Assembly: GCA_027482185.1 (NCBI GenBank)
Contig: JAIXWF010000019.1
Location: forward strand, 372,001 to 436,000
DNA: 64,000 bases
Origin: Opitutaceae bacterium
Lineage (GTDB): Bacteria > Verrucomicrobiota > Verrucomicrobiia > Opitutales > Opitutaceae
Reading direction: 5' to 3'
The stretch's first letter is position 1. Each line of letters begins with the position of its first letter. The notes below the pieces were generated by a model. It worked only from the letters and a program-made list of their open reading frames with translations. It did not search any database and had not been told where the DNA came from. A program made the translations under genes and the position numbers. Shown one piece after another: positions 9,801 through 18,024 of the stretch.

Positions 9801-11864
9801 GTCAGCTTCACCGTCGCCGCCTCCGGCACCGCCCCCTTCACCTATGTGTGGCGCAAGGGCAGCACGGTGCTCTCCGACGGCGGCAACATTTCCGGTTCCT
9901 CCACCGCGACGCTGTCGCTGACCGGCGTCGCGCTCGCCGACAGCGGCGACTACTCCGTCATCGTTTCCAACGGCGCCGGCTCCGCCCCGAGCAACGCCGC
10001 CACCCTCGACGTCACGACGGCCCTTCCGAGCAACATCTATTGGAACTTCGGCACCACCGCCGGCTCCGCTGCTCCGACGAGCGGCGTTCCGTCCGGCGTC
10101 ACCGGCGGCACCGTGACCCAAGGCAACAACAACGGCACCACCACGCTCGCCACGAGTGTCTCGGTGTCGAGCGGCTACCCCGGCGCCTCCGGCGCCTTCA
10201 ACGCCGGCGCCGCCGCACGGATCGGCGCCCTGAGTACTACGGTCGGCACGGGCGGCTCGACGTTCTTCACGTTCGCCTTCACGCCGCCGGCCGGCCGCCA
10301 GTTCACCGTTTCCCGGATCACGTTCGGCTCCCGCAGCACCGGCACCGGCCCGCAGGCCTACTCGATCTTCTCGAGCGTCGACAACTTTGCCACCGCGATC
10401 GCCACCGGCACCTTCCTGAACAACAGCGTCTGGGCCCTCCATGATCGCACCGTCTCCGTCGCCGGCGCCACCGACGCCACCGTCACCTTCCGCATCTACG
10501 GCCACAACGGCACAGGCTCCCCCGGCTCCAACACCGCCAACTGGCGCATCGACGATCTCACCGTCACGGCCACCGTCGTCGAACCCGCCGCCGTCGCCCC
10601 GCAGATCACCACCCAGCCGTTGCCGCAGATTGCCACGGTCGGCGACACCGTCGTCTTCACCGTCGCCGCCACCGGCACCCCGGCCCCGACCTTCCAGTGG
10701 CGCCGCAACCTGACCAACGTCGGCACCGGCCCCACCCTCACGCTGCCGTCGGTCACCACCGCCGCCGCCGGCATCTACGATGTCGTCGTTTCGAACTCCG
10801 CCGGCTCTGTGACGAGCAGCGGCGTCGCCCTCACGGTCAATCCCGCCCCCGCCACCGTCGTCCTCGCCGACCTCGGCCAGGCCTACACCGGCGCGCCCCG
10901 CCCGGTCGCCGTCACCACCTCGCCCGCCGGCCTCGCCGTCAGCGTCACCTACGACGGCAGCCCCACCCCGCCCACCTACCCGGGCACCTACGCCGTCGTT
11001 GCCACCATTGCCGATCCGGACCGCACCGGCTCCGCCAGCGGCAATCTCACGGTCTCGACCACCGCCCTCGTGCGCCGCGCCCCGACGATCAACTCCGGCC
11101 TCGACGGCTCCATCCAGGTCGTCAACGCCGAGAACATCTCCCTCCCCGGCACCGCGTGGATCGCCGGCGACCTGCTCGTCCAAGGCACGCCGACGGTCAA
11201 CGTCAACGCCGCCGCCATCTACGGCAGCACGCTCGACGCCGCCGGCAGCCCGACGCCGAACAGCTTCTCCGTCACGCTCAACGCCGGCACCACCCTCGCC
11301 CACGTCGTCCGCCGCATCAATCCGGTCACGCTTCCCGTGGTCGCGGCCCCGCCCGTTCCCACCGGCACGCGCAACGTCGTCCTCAGCGCGGCCGGCCAAT
11401 CCGCCGGCGATTTCGCGACGCTCCGCAATCTGACCCTCAGCAGCAGCGCCGGCCTCGTCGCCGTGCCCCCGGGCACCTACGGCGTCTTCGCCGCGTCCGG
11501 CAACACCGGCTTCGTCCTTGGCGTCGCCGGCTCCACCACGCCCGCCGTCTACAACCTGCAGGGCCTCACGATCAATGCCCTCCCCGGCAACGCCCAGATC
11601 CAGGTCGTCGGCCCCGTGATCATCAACCTGCCGAGCAGCGCGATCGTCTCCGGCAATGCCGGCTCCGCCGCCAATCCCGGCTGGCTCGTGTTCCGCCACG
11701 CCACCAATGGCTTCACGAGCAACGGCAACGTCACCGTCCACGCCTCGGTCCTCGCCCCCAACGGTCTCGTCAGCTTGGGCGGGGCCGCCCGTCTCCGCGG
11801 CACGGTGGTTTCCGACCGCCTCACGCTGGGCAACACCAGCGTCCTCGAAGATCCGCGGCCCTGA
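6855..11864 (+). CDS. Giant secreted DNA/RNA non-specific endonuclease with Ig-like repeats
   Basis: 1669 residues with a signal peptide ending near ARA-TVG. Residues ~25-270 form a DNA/RNA non-specific endonuclease domain: the DRGH motif (110-113, His113 the expected base) and TNMVPQAPDNNQGPW with the metal-binding Asn (143/144). After it come Ig-like domains starting near 273, 358 and 451 (each with TTQP, YQW/Y-W-RK and ADxGxYxVxVxN), a beta-rich domain (~540-755), a Big_5-like domain (~765-875), two Ig domains (~877, ~966), a second beta-rich domain (~1058-1245), another Ig (~1248), an MBG-like domain (~1332-1405) and a beta-rich C-terminus. It probably degrades extracellular nucleic acid while attached to matrix or cells. 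No sorting signal ends it. The nuclease call is firm; exact domain borders are approximate. Confidence 0.85.
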   Translation: MRLLPRSLVLSFLLLAAVARATVGLGLQTQLGNPSGATTNPAVPNNYLLERPQYSLSYNNSLLEANWVSWNFTTADRGATGRTDAFAADPLLPSGFNIVNQTSYSGSGFDRGHMCPSADRTLTVADNEATFFMTNMVPQAPDNNQGPWAVFENETRAIAATGFEMLIISGPGGFGGSTIASGVAIPGFTWKIALAVPVGPGSAVSRITASTRVIAIKMPNIAGIRSNPWTDYVTSIAQIEADTGLTFLTDVPAAIAAALRTVVDGQSSAGSPVVTTQPAAQSAPVGGSATFSVVATGDGVLSYQWFKDGNEITGATAATYAISPVQAADAGAYSVLVSNLVGATSSTAAALTVTGLPPVVTTSPASPTAAAGSTVTFTVAATGSPTLTYQWRKGGGNLANGGKVAGATTATLTLANVQAGDMDAYDVVVTNSVSSATSAPASLTVTPAAPTIVTQPVSVSIAPNGTAVFTVSARGSEPFSYQWRKAGANLANGANVAGADTASLTVSAVTAADVASYDVVVTNAAGFATSNSAGLTLDTVTTGRISYLGGTYSQNFNALPISGNTTISGTQPLDLSPVSATLNGWQIATSSATAPVLIAGTGSSNTGGVYSFGSAALPSDRALGTLASGSTTRRVGAVLVNNTGLTITQFTLSYNGEQWRNGGNTAAHTLTFGYALGAAGINDAVTFNPVADLNFVSLINTATAAALDGNAAANRSARTAVVTGISWTPGQTLVLRWNDPDDSGSDHGFGVDDVVFSTPVATLPTRPSVVSTTPAAGATNVLLGSAVTIVFDQPVSVGANWFSLSSTNAGALSATVTASADFKTYTLTPPAPFASNDTVSVTVFAAGVTERGSGTLQPAADTSFSFTTETVAAPVAPTVTTQPIAQTVVAGSPVSFTVAASGTAPFTYAWRKGGTPIVGNASAATATLTIASAALADIGNYDCVVTNVAGSDVSQAAALTVTLVPPTITTQPLAQSVLPGSNVSFTVAASGTAPFTYVWRKGSTVLSDGGNISGSSTATLSLTGVALADSGDYSVIVSNGAGSAPSNAATLDVTTALPSNIYWNFGTTAGSAAPTSGVPSGVTGGTVTQGNNNGTTTLATSVSVSSGYPGASGAFNAGAAARIGALSTTVGTGGSTFFTFAFTPPAGRQFTVSRITFGSRSTGTGPQAYSIFSSVDNFATAIATGTFLNNSVWALHDRTVSVAGATDATVTFRIYGHNGTGSPGSNTANWRIDDLTVTATVVEPAAVAPQITTQPLPQIATVGDTVVFTVAATGTPAPTFQWRRNLTNVGTGPTLTLPSVTTAAAGIYDVVVSNSAGSVTSSGVALTVNPAPATVVLADLGQAYTGAPRPVAVTTSPAGLAVSVTYDGSPTPPTYPGTYAVVATIADPDRTGSASGNLTVSTTALVRRAPTINSGLDGSIQVVNAENISLPGTAWIAGDLLVQGTPTVNVNAAAIYGSTLDAAGSPTPNSFSVTLNAGTTLAHVVRRINPVTLPVVAAPPVPTGTRNVVLSAAGQSAGDFATLRNLTLSSSAGLVAVPPGTYGVFAASGNTGFVLGVAGSTTPAVYNLQGLTINALPGNAQIQVVGPVIINLPSSAIVSGNAGSAANPGWLVFRHATNGFTSNGNVTVHASVLAPNGLVSLGGAARLRGTVVSDRLTLGNTSVLEDPRP

Positions 11865-12031
11865 GTCCCGGCCGCTGCGTCCGCCCGTTGTCGCCGGAGT
11901 TTACACTTCCGGCGGCACGGGAAACGCAGGTCATTCGCCTGCAATTGTATCCTTCCTTAACCACAAATACTTGCCCGAAGCATCGGTCGCCCGGCGCAGG
12001 TTGTGCTAACCAGAGCCACCCCCTTTCCTTT

Positions 12032-12577
12032 ATGTCGAAACTCAGCCGCCTCCTCGCCGCCCTCCTCGCTTCCAGCGCCCTCGCGGTTTCTTCGGCTTCC
12101 GCCGCTCTCTTCAATTTCACCTATTCGTTCGACGACGGCACCTTCGTCAGCGGCAGCCTCTCCGGCGACCAGAACGGCCAGTTCGTCGACAACGTCTCCG
12201 GCGTCTCCTTCACGGTCAACGGCCTGAGCTTCGTCGATCCGATCTTCACCTTCGCGTACGACTCGAACACGACCAGCTACCTGCCCGGTCCGGTCGTTTC
12301 CTTCGATCTCGCCCAGAACAACTTCGTGTTCGCGACCTCCGACCTCGCCGCTTCGGACTTCAGCTACAACTACCTGTTCGCGATTCTCGGCAGCTCCACC
12401 GGCGTCGACCTCGTCACCGCCTACACCTACGACCCGTACGTCGGTTCCCAGGAAACGAGCGACACGCCCGCGCGCTGGTCCCTCACTCTGGCTCCGGTGC
12501 CCGAGGCCGGCTCGACCTTGGCCTTGTCCGGAATCGCCCTGCTCGGCCTGATCGCCGGCCGCCGCTTCCGCCGCTGA
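12032..12577 (+). CDS. VPxxGST-type C-terminal sorting-signal (PEP-CTERM-like) exported protein
   Basis: 181 residues. The N-terminus is a signal peptide (LLAALLASSALAVSSASA-ALF). The body is a beta-rich region with repeated S/F/D/N residues resembling PEP-CTERM-type secreted proteins. The C-terminus is a sorting tail: VPEAGST, a hydrophobic helix LALSGIALLGLIAG, and a basic RRFRR end, as in the verrucomicrobial VPDSG-CTERM variant. Known proteins with such tails are processed by an exosortase-type transpeptidase and become surface or exopolysaccharide associated. No exosortase gene is in the window. The gene is followed by a strong terminator at 12612. The function of the body is unknown. 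Confidence 0.8.
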   Translation: MSKLSRLLAALLASSALAVSSASAALFNFTYSFDDGTFVSGSLSGDQNGQFVDNVSGVSFTVNGLSFVDPIFTFAYDSNTTSYLPGPVVSFDLAQNNFVFATSDLAASDFSYNYLFAILGSSTGVDLVTAYTYDPYVGSQETSDTPARWSLTLAPVPEAGSTLALSGIALLGLIAGRRFRR

Positions 12578-12611
12578 GATCCGAACCGGACCACCCTCTG
12601 CTTCCCGCCTT

Positions 12612-12654
12612 CGTCCGGACCGCGCTTGACGCGAGGTCCGGACGATTTGTTTTC
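12612..12654 (+). terminator. Intrinsic terminator after the sorting-signal protein gene
   Basis: Perfect 10-bp stem CGTCCGGACC (12612-12621) with GGTCCGGACG (12635-12644), 13-nt loop, directly followed by ATTTGTTTT. It lies 35 bp after the upstream stop and ends about 14 bp before the next gene. Confidence 0.85.
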
Positions 12655-12667
12655 TGACCTTCCGCCG

Positions 12668-13984
12668 ATGTCTTCTCCGACCCGCCGCCGCGTCTGGCCG
12701 ATTGCCCTCGTCGGCATCGTTCTGGTCCTCCTCGCCCTGTGGTGGATCCGTCCGCCGGAGAATCGCCCGGCCGGCCCCGGTGCGGCCGCCGCGCCGGCCG
12801 CGCCGGGCGCGACTCCCGCCGCCGGCGCCGAAGCGGATCCGTCCTCGGCCCTCGTCGCCGCCCTGCGCCTTACCGAACCGCGCCCGCGCGCCCGCGCCTT
12901 CGGCACCGCCTTCCAGACCTGGGTCGCCCGCGATCCCGAGGCCGCCCTCGCCTACCTCCGGAAGCTGCCGCGCGGCGCCGAATTCACCTCAGGCCTCCTG
13001 CTCCTGCTCGAACACGTCGGCCGCACCGATCCCGACCGCGCCCTCGCCCTCGCCGCCGAATTGGCCGCCACCCGCGACGATTTCGCCTTTTACAGCTCCT
13101 TCTTCAACCGCCTCGGCACGGAAAACGCCGCCGCGGCCGCCGCCCGGCTCGGCGCGGTGACATCGCCCTTGGCCCGCGAATTCGCCCACCGCGCCCTCGC
13201 CGACGCGTGGGTCCGCACCGACCCCGCCGCCGCCCTCGCCTGGGCCCGCGGCCTCGCCGCCCCGGCCGACCGCGCCGCCGCGCTCGAGTCCGTGCTCCTC
13301 GATCTCGCCCGCCGCGACCCGCTCCAGGCCGTGCAGCTCGCCCAGCAGTCCCTCGCCGGCCCCGGGCTCGAACGCACCGTATCCGCCGCCCTGCGACAGC
13401 TGACCGTGGCCGACCCCGCCGCCGCCGCGACCCTTGTCCCCTTGCTCCCGCCCGGCGACCTCCAGCTCCGCGCCGCCGTCGACGTCGCCCGCGCCTTCGC
13501 CGATCGCGACACTCCCGCCGCCCTTTCGTGGCTCGAAACGCTCCCCGCCGGCCGCACCCGCGACCTCGCCCGCAACAATCTCCTCACCTCTTGGGCGGCC
13601 CGAGAACCCGACGCCGCCGCCCGCTACACGGCCGCGCTTCCGCCCGGCCCGGCCCTCGACTCCGCCGCCGGGCACGTCGCCGCCCTGCTCGCCGCCCGCG
13701 ACCCGCTCGCCGCGGCCGCCTGGGCCGAACGCCTCGGCGCCGACTCCGCCCGCTCCGGGGCCCTCGTCATGGTCGCCTCCGCCTGGGCCCAACGCGAACC
13801 GGCCGCCGCCGTCGCCTGGTCCGCCGCGCTTCCCGCCGGCGCCACCCGCGACGCCGCCCTCGCCGGTGCCCACTCGTACTGGATGCTCCGCGATGCCGGC
13901 GCCGCCCGCGCTTGGCTCGAGCGGACCCCGCTGCCGACCGAACTGAAACAGCGCCTGCAAGCCGCGGCCGGGCCCGGCCGCTGA
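12668..13984 (+). CDS. Membrane-anchored alanine-rich repeat protein, function unknown
   Basis: 438 residues: a short basic N-terminus (MSSPTRRR), one membrane helix (~10-27) and an Ala/Pro linker to ~60, so the rest should lie outside the cytoplasm. From ~75 to the end the chain is helical and built of degenerate repeats of about 30-40 residues around a W-[AV]-x-[RT]-[DE]-P-x-A-A-x-A signature, seen as WVARDPEAALAY, WVRTDPAAALAW, WAAREPDAAARY and WAQREPAAAVAW, often followed by ...LPxGxxRDxA. This resembles TPR/HEAT-like solenoids that bind proteins, but no known family is certain. It starts just after a terminator and is followed at 65 bp by a small membrane protein gene. No catalytic motif was found. 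Confidence 0.7.
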   Translation: MSSPTRRRVWPIALVGIVLVLLALWWIRPPENRPAGPGAAAAPAAPGATPAAGAEADPSSALVAALRLTEPRPRARAFGTAFQTWVARDPEAALAYLRKLPRGAEFTSGLLLLLEHVGRTDPDRALALAAELAATRDDFAFYSSFFNRLGTENAAAAAARLGAVTSPLAREFAHRALADAWVRTDPAAALAWARGLAAPADRAAALESVLLDLARRDPLQAVQLAQQSLAGPGLERTVSAALRQLTVADPAAAATLVPLLPPGDLQLRAAVDVARAFADRDTPAALSWLETLPAGRTRDLARNNLLTSWAAREPDAAARYTAALPPGPALDSAAGHVAALLAARDPLAAAAWAERLGADSARSGALVMVASAWAQREPAAAVAWSAALPAGATRDAALAGAHSYWMLRDAGAARAWLERTPLPTELKQRLQAAAGPGR

Positions 13985-14048
13985 GCCCGCGCGGCGTCGA
14001 CTCGCCGGCCGGATTGCAACTTTCCGCTTCGCGGCGAGTATTGTACCC

Positions 14049-14294
14049 ATGCGCTACCTGAAGATCCTCGGGGCCGTGCTGCTCGCGGCTCTGGCCGCCA
14101 CCGCCGGCATCGTGATGCTCGCCGTCGCCGTTGCCGTCGCCGCGATTTTCCTCCTCGTGCAACGCCTCCGGGGCAAACCTCCCGTCATCCGCTTCGGCCG
14201 CGCCACCCCGCCCCGCCCCCGGCCCGCGCCTGGCTCCGACGTCATCGATGTGACGGCAACCGACGTCACCGCACGCCCCCAGCTCCGCTCCTGA
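14049..14294 (+). CDS. Small single-pass membrane protein, function unknown
   Basis: 81 residues. A long hydrophobic segment (GAVLLAALAATAGIVMLAVAVAVAAIFLLV, residues ~8-37) is followed by a basic stretch (QRLRGKPP) and a Pro/Arg-rich, then Asp/Thr-rich tail. It would sit in the inner membrane with the tail probably cytoplasmic by the positive-inside rule. Downstream of a helical repeat protein in the same direction. No family recognised. Base composition and the C-ending codons match the neighbours, which supports a real gene. Confidence 0.55.
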   Translation: MRYLKILGAVLLAALAATAGIVMLAVAVAVAAIFLLVQRLRGKPPVIRFGRATPPRPRPAPGSDVIDVTATDVTARPQLRS

Positions 14295-14461
14295 GCCGGG
14301 ATCCGGCGGTTCAAAGTCGGCTACGTTCGGCGAACGTCACCTCAAGTTCCCCCAATCGCGGGAACTCGCCTCCTGCCACGATCGGATTCCCTTCCGATTC
14401 AGCGAGCATCAGTGCCCCTAAGTGGTTCCTCCGCGGCCCTCGCCGCCACGCGAAGCTCGGC

Positions 14462-14833
14462 TTAGCGCCAAAATCGCCACCACGGATTCGCCGATTCGCC
14501 GTAGATATGGCACCGCTCGGCCCGTGCGGCCGCCGGAATCGACTCCGCTGCAAACGGCAGGATGTCGAACCACGCTCCGGGCGGCAGGCCGCGCTGCATG
14601 CGCGCCGTCAAATCCGCTACGATCGCGGGAATCTCTTCCTTCTTCTCTACGCCGATCACCAAGCCCTGCCGAAACTCGCCGTCGCCGCTGCGGTACTGGG
14701 GCACGTAGGCCTCCCGGATGCCGGGGACCTGCGCCACGAGCCGACCGATCGTATCCGCCAACGCCGGCGTCAGCGGCTTCTTCGGGGCCGCGAAAACAAA
14801 CTCCGGTCCGGACGCGGAATCGGGGGCGCTCAT
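14462..14833 (-). CDS. SseB C-terminal-domain-like protein
   Basis: 123 residues, no signal peptide. A helix (LTPALADTIGRLVAQVPGIREAYVPQ) is followed by strands LVIGVEKKEE, a helix IPAIVADLTARMQRGL and FDILPF, and the chain ends with an aromatic tail (NPWWRFWR). This order resembles the C-terminal domain of SseB-type proteins (enhanced serine sensitivity), which report on peer residues in a protein-protein interaction module of unknown biochemical role. The match is by general pattern only. The gene is convergent with the small membrane protein gene; a 15-bp palindrome (14323-14337) lies between them. Confidence 0.5.
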   Translation of the reverse strand: MSAPDSASGPEFVFAAPKKPLTPALADTIGRLVAQVPGIREAYVPQYRSGDGEFRQGLVIGVEKKEEIPAIVADLTARMQRGLPPGAWFDILPFAAESIPAAARAERCHIYGESANPWWRFWR

Positions 14834-15073
14834 TGCGGCCGGACGCGCACGTAAGCGTGCGTCGCCGGCAGGGGCTGGCCGAATTGGGGTGACATCGCGG
14901 GGGGGGCGGGCCCGAGCAAAGCACAGTCCCGACGCGCGCCAAGTTCACGTTTTGGGAAATACTCCCGGTTGCCTGCCCCGCCGCGCACCCACCGAAGCCA
15001 AAATGCCAAAATCCGCGCAGCCCGGCCCGTCGGCCCCGGCTATCGTCGGACGTCCGCGCCCCGCCCCAATTCC

Positions 15074-16465
15074 ATGCTTCGCCGCACTTTCCTTCACGCC
15101 GCGGGCGCCCTGCCCGCCTTGCCGCTCGCCCCCCGCCTCGCCGCCGCTGCTTCATCCGCCGTGCCCGCCGCCCCGGCGACGGCACCCCGCCTCGCCCCGC
15201 GCTTCGGCGACGGCCGCGACTGGTGGTTCGAAAAACGTTTCGGTCTCTTCGTCCACTGGGGCCTCTACGCCCTCGACGGCTGGCACGAGCAGGACCAGTG
15301 GCGCCGCCGCATTCCGCGCGCCGACTACGTCAAACTCGCCGCCCGCTGGAACCCCGCGAAGTTCGACCCCGACGCCTGGATCGACGCCGCCGAGCAGGCC
15401 GGCATGCGCTACCTCTGCTTCACCGCCAAACACCACGACGGCTTCTGCCTCTTCGCCTCCCGCCACACGGCGTACCACTCCGGCAACTCTCCCGCCCGCC
15501 GCGACCACGTGCGCGAACTCGCCGCCGCCTGCCACCGCCGCAAGTTCCCGCTCTGCCTCTACTACTCGATCGCCGACTGGCACCACCCGGCCTACCCCAA
15601 CCAGGGCCGCCACCACGAACTCCCGCCCCAGCCCGGCGACGCCCCCGATCTGTCCAAGTACGTCGAATACGTGAAGGCGCAGGTCCGCGAGCTCTGCACG
15701 GACTACGGCGAGCTCCACGGTTTCTGGTGGGACATGAACGTCGACCGCCACCTCGACCGCTCCATCAACGCCCTCATCCGCGAGCTGCAGCCCAAGGCCG
15801 TCATCAACGACCGCGGTTTCGACGAGGGCGACTTCGGCACGCCCGAGCGCGACTACACCAAGGAAGGCGCGCCCGTACCCGTCTTCGAAAAACGCACCGA
15901 GGCCTGCCAGTCCATCGGCATGGAGAGCTGGGGCTGGCGCAGCGACGAGGACTACTACACCGACCGCCATATCTTCCGCAGCATCGCGCGCTACCTCGCC
16001 CGCGACGCCAACTACCTGCTCAACGTCGGCCCTCTGCCCGACGGCTCGCTGCCCGACGTCGCCCGCGGCTTCCTCGCCCGCACCGGCGCCTGGTACCGCG
16101 CAGTCCGCGAAGCGCTCGAGGGCACCGTGCCCGCCCCGCACCTCACGGCCAACCGCGACGTGCTCCTCACCCGCCGCGGCGATACGCTCTATGTGATTCT
16201 CCACACGGATCCGCGCGGCGACGCCGTAAAGCTGAAGCCCCTCGCCCTCCTGCCGCGCCGCGCCACCCTCCTCAACACCGGCGCCCCCGTCGCTTGCTCG
16301 CTCGCCCTCGTCCCGAGCGAACACGGCGACCAAGGCCGCTTCCTGCGGCTCACCGGCCTGCCGGTAAACGCACTCGCCAACACCGTGCTCGTTGCAAAAC
16401 TCGAATTCGACCGGCTCCCCGAATCGGTCGCCCCCGCCCGCAATTCCGGTGTTTCCAACGCCTGA
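15074..16465 (+). CDS. Alpha-L-fucosidase, glycoside hydrolase family 29
   Basis: 463 residues with a Tat-type leader (RRTFL followed by a hydrophobic stretch to AAAA), so it is likely exported folded. The GH29 catalytic barrel shows FGLFVHWGLYAL (residues ~56-66), YLCFTAKHHDGFCLF (~113-127), LCLYYSIADWHHP and GFWWDMN, in which Asp220 occupies the nucleophile position. The enzyme would release alpha-L-fucose from glycans in the periplasm or outside. The start is the ATG just before the twin arginines. It is followed after 54 bp by a Tat-exported Gfo/Idh/MocA protein and lies near a TonB receptor. The family is clear; the natural substrate, possibly a fucose-rich polysaccharide, is inferred. 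Confidence 0.9.
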   Translation: MLRRTFLHAAGALPALPLAPRLAAAASSAVPAAPATAPRLAPRFGDGRDWWFEKRFGLFVHWGLYALDGWHEQDQWRRRIPRADYVKLAARWNPAKFDPDAWIDAAEQAGMRYLCFTAKHHDGFCLFASRHTAYHSGNSPARRDHVRELAAACHRRKFPLCLYYSIADWHHPAYPNQGRHHELPPQPGDAPDLSKYVEYVKAQVRELCTDYGELHGFWWDMNVDRHLDRSINALIRELQPKAVINDRGFDEGDFGTPERDYTKEGAPVPVFEKRTEACQSIGMESWGWRSDEDYYTDRHIFRSIARYLARDANYLLNVGPLPDGSLPDVARGFLARTGAWYRAVREALEGTVPAPHLTANRDVLLTRRGDTLYVILHTDPRGDAVKLKPLALLPRRATLLNTGAPVACSLALVPSEHGDQGRFLRLTGLPVNALANTVLVAKLEFDRLPESVAPARNSGVSNA

Positions 16466-16519
16466 TTCCAGCGCTTGTTTTCCGTCCCGCCCCTGTCTTC
16501 AACCCCGCCCCGTCCAACC

Positions 16520-17878
16520 ATGTCCCTCGCGTTTTCCACCCGCCGCCGCTTTCTCCAAAACGCCGCGCTGCTCACCGCCGCGCCCCTCATTCTCCCGGGC
16601 CGCGTCTGGTCCCAGACCACCGCCCCGAGCAAGCGCCTCACCTTCGGTTGCATCGGCATGGGCAAACAGATGAAGGGCCACCTCGGCATGCTCATCAACC
16701 GCGACGACATCGAGGTCCTCGCCGTGTGCGATGTCGACACCACCCGCCGCGAAGCCGCGAAGAAACGCGTCGACGACGCCTACACGAAGAAGGCCGGCGA
16801 AACCTACAAGGGCTGCGCCGCCTACAACGATTTCCGCGAATTGCTCGCCCGCAAAGATATCGACGCCGTCCTCATCGCCACGCCCGACCACTGGCACGCG
16901 ATCCAGGCCATCGCCGCCGTCAAAGCCGGCAAAGATGTCTACTGCGAAAAGCCGCTCACCTATAACATCGCCGAGTCCGTCGAGCTCGTGAAAGCGGTCC
17001 GCAAAGCCAACCGCGTTTTCCAGACCGGCTCCCAGCAGCGCTCTTCGAAGGAATTCCGCGTCGCCTGCGAACTTGTCCGCAACGGCATCCTCGGCCGCGT
17101 GTCCGCCATCGGCGTTTCCTTCGGCGATCCCGCCGCGCCTTACTCCGAGCCCACCGAACCCGTCGAACCCGGCCTCGATTGGAATTTCTGGTGCGGCCCG
17201 GGCCCGCTCGTCGGCTACAGCCCCTTCCTCTGCCCCCGCGGCATCCACGACAATTTCCCGAATTGGCGGAAGACCTGGGAATTCGGCGGCGGCATGATCA
17301 CCGACTGGGGCGCCCACCACATCGACATCGCGCAATGGGCCCTCGGCGTCGACGGCAGCGGCCCCGTCGAGGTCCGCGCCCCGCAGAATTGGGAAACCGC
17401 CAAACGCGGCGCCCAACTCGTGTACGCCGACGGCACCGTCCTCACCCATATCCGCGGCAAGGGCGTTTCGTTCTACGGCAGCGAGGGCGAACTCCACGTC
17501 AACCGCGGCAAGTTCGAACTCATCATGGACGGCAAGACGGTCCACAAATTCTGGGACAAGGAGGTCGACAAAACGACTTCCCTCGAACGCGAGGTCACGT
17601 TGGCGGAACGGAAATACCTCGCCGATGCGAAGATCAAATTGCCGGCGCCGAAGAGCCACTTCCAGGACTTCGTCGACTGCATCGCCTCGCGCCAACGCCC
17701 GATCTGCGACGTCGAGATCGGCGCCAGCTCCGTCATCGCCTGCCACGTCATGAACTTCGCCTACCGCTACGGCGCCACCGCCCAGTGGGACCCGAAGCGG
17801 AACAAGTTCGCCGCCGGCGGCAGCAACAAGTGGCTCACCCGCGACCGCTACCGCGACAAGTGGGTCGTGAAAGCCTGA
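16520..17878 (+). CDS. Tat-exported Gfo/Idh/MocA family oxidoreductase
   Basis: 452 residues. The leader STRRRFLQNAALLTAAPLIL is a twin-arginine signal. A Rossmann nucleotide-binding segment follows (FGCIGMGKQ, ~42-50), then VLIATPDHWHAIQAI and the family hallmark EKP (residues 143-145 in YCEKPLTYN). The C-terminal dimerisation domain contains GGGMITDWGAHHIDIAQWAL. Such exported members, common in Verrucomicrobia, Planctomycetes and Bacteroidetes, act on sugars with tightly bound NAD(P); some are retaining glycosidases. Here it is 54 bp after the fucosidase and probably co-transcribed. A strong hairpin (17967-17989) follows. Substrate is not readable. Confidence 0.88.
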   Translation: MSLAFSTRRRFLQNAALLTAAPLILPGRVWSQTTAPSKRLTFGCIGMGKQMKGHLGMLINRDDIEVLAVCDVDTTRREAAKKRVDDAYTKKAGETYKGCAAYNDFRELLARKDIDAVLIATPDHWHAIQAIAAVKAGKDVYCEKPLTYNIAESVELVKAVRKANRVFQTGSQQRSSKEFRVACELVRNGILGRVSAIGVSFGDPAAPYSEPTEPVEPGLDWNFWCGPGPLVGYSPFLCPRGIHDNFPNWRKTWEFGGGMITDWGAHHIDIAQWALGVDGSGPVEVRAPQNWETAKRGAQLVYADGTVLTHIRGKGVSFYGSEGELHVNRGKFELIMDGKTVHKFWDKEVDKTTSLEREVTLAERKYLADAKIKLPAPKSHFQDFVDCIASRQRPICDVEIGASSVIACHVMNFAYRYGATAQWDPKRNKFAAGGSNKWLTRDRYRDKWVVKA

Positions 17879-17966
17879 GCCGAAGCCCGGGCGGTTGACC
17901 GCCGGCTCGCACCGCGAACGCAGTTCGGGACGGGACGGCGGTTCGCCTTTCGGCCGGCAAACCGGG

Positions 17967-17989
17967 GCCGCGCGCAACCGGCGCGCGGC
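17967..17989. terminator. Hairpin between convergent genes, likely terminator
   Basis: Perfect 9-bp stem GCCGCGCGC (17967-17975) with GCGCGCGGC (17981-17989) and a 5-nt loop AACCG. It lies between the convergent stops of the oxidoreductase (17878) and the TonB receptor (18025). A smaller hairpin GGCGGT-TG-ACCGCC is at 17890-17903. No T-run follows on either strand, so a terminator role is likely but not proven. Confidence 0.5.
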
Positions 17990-18024
17990 AACCGCTCGGA
18001 AGCACCCGGCTGCGGGCGACCGGA

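Noticed and set aside
7821-11741. A 1306-codon open frame on the minus strand, opposite the nuclease/Ig gene
   Set aside because: Its translation is a Gly/Arg/Asp/Glu-rich string without folds or motifs. It results from C-ending codons on the plus strand, which rarely produce stops in this antisense frame.
14323-14337. Palindrome ACGTTCG-G-CGAACGT as a LexA-like operator
   Set aside because: It lies between two convergent genes with no promoter nearby, and a single 15-bp palindrome is expected by chance in a region this long.
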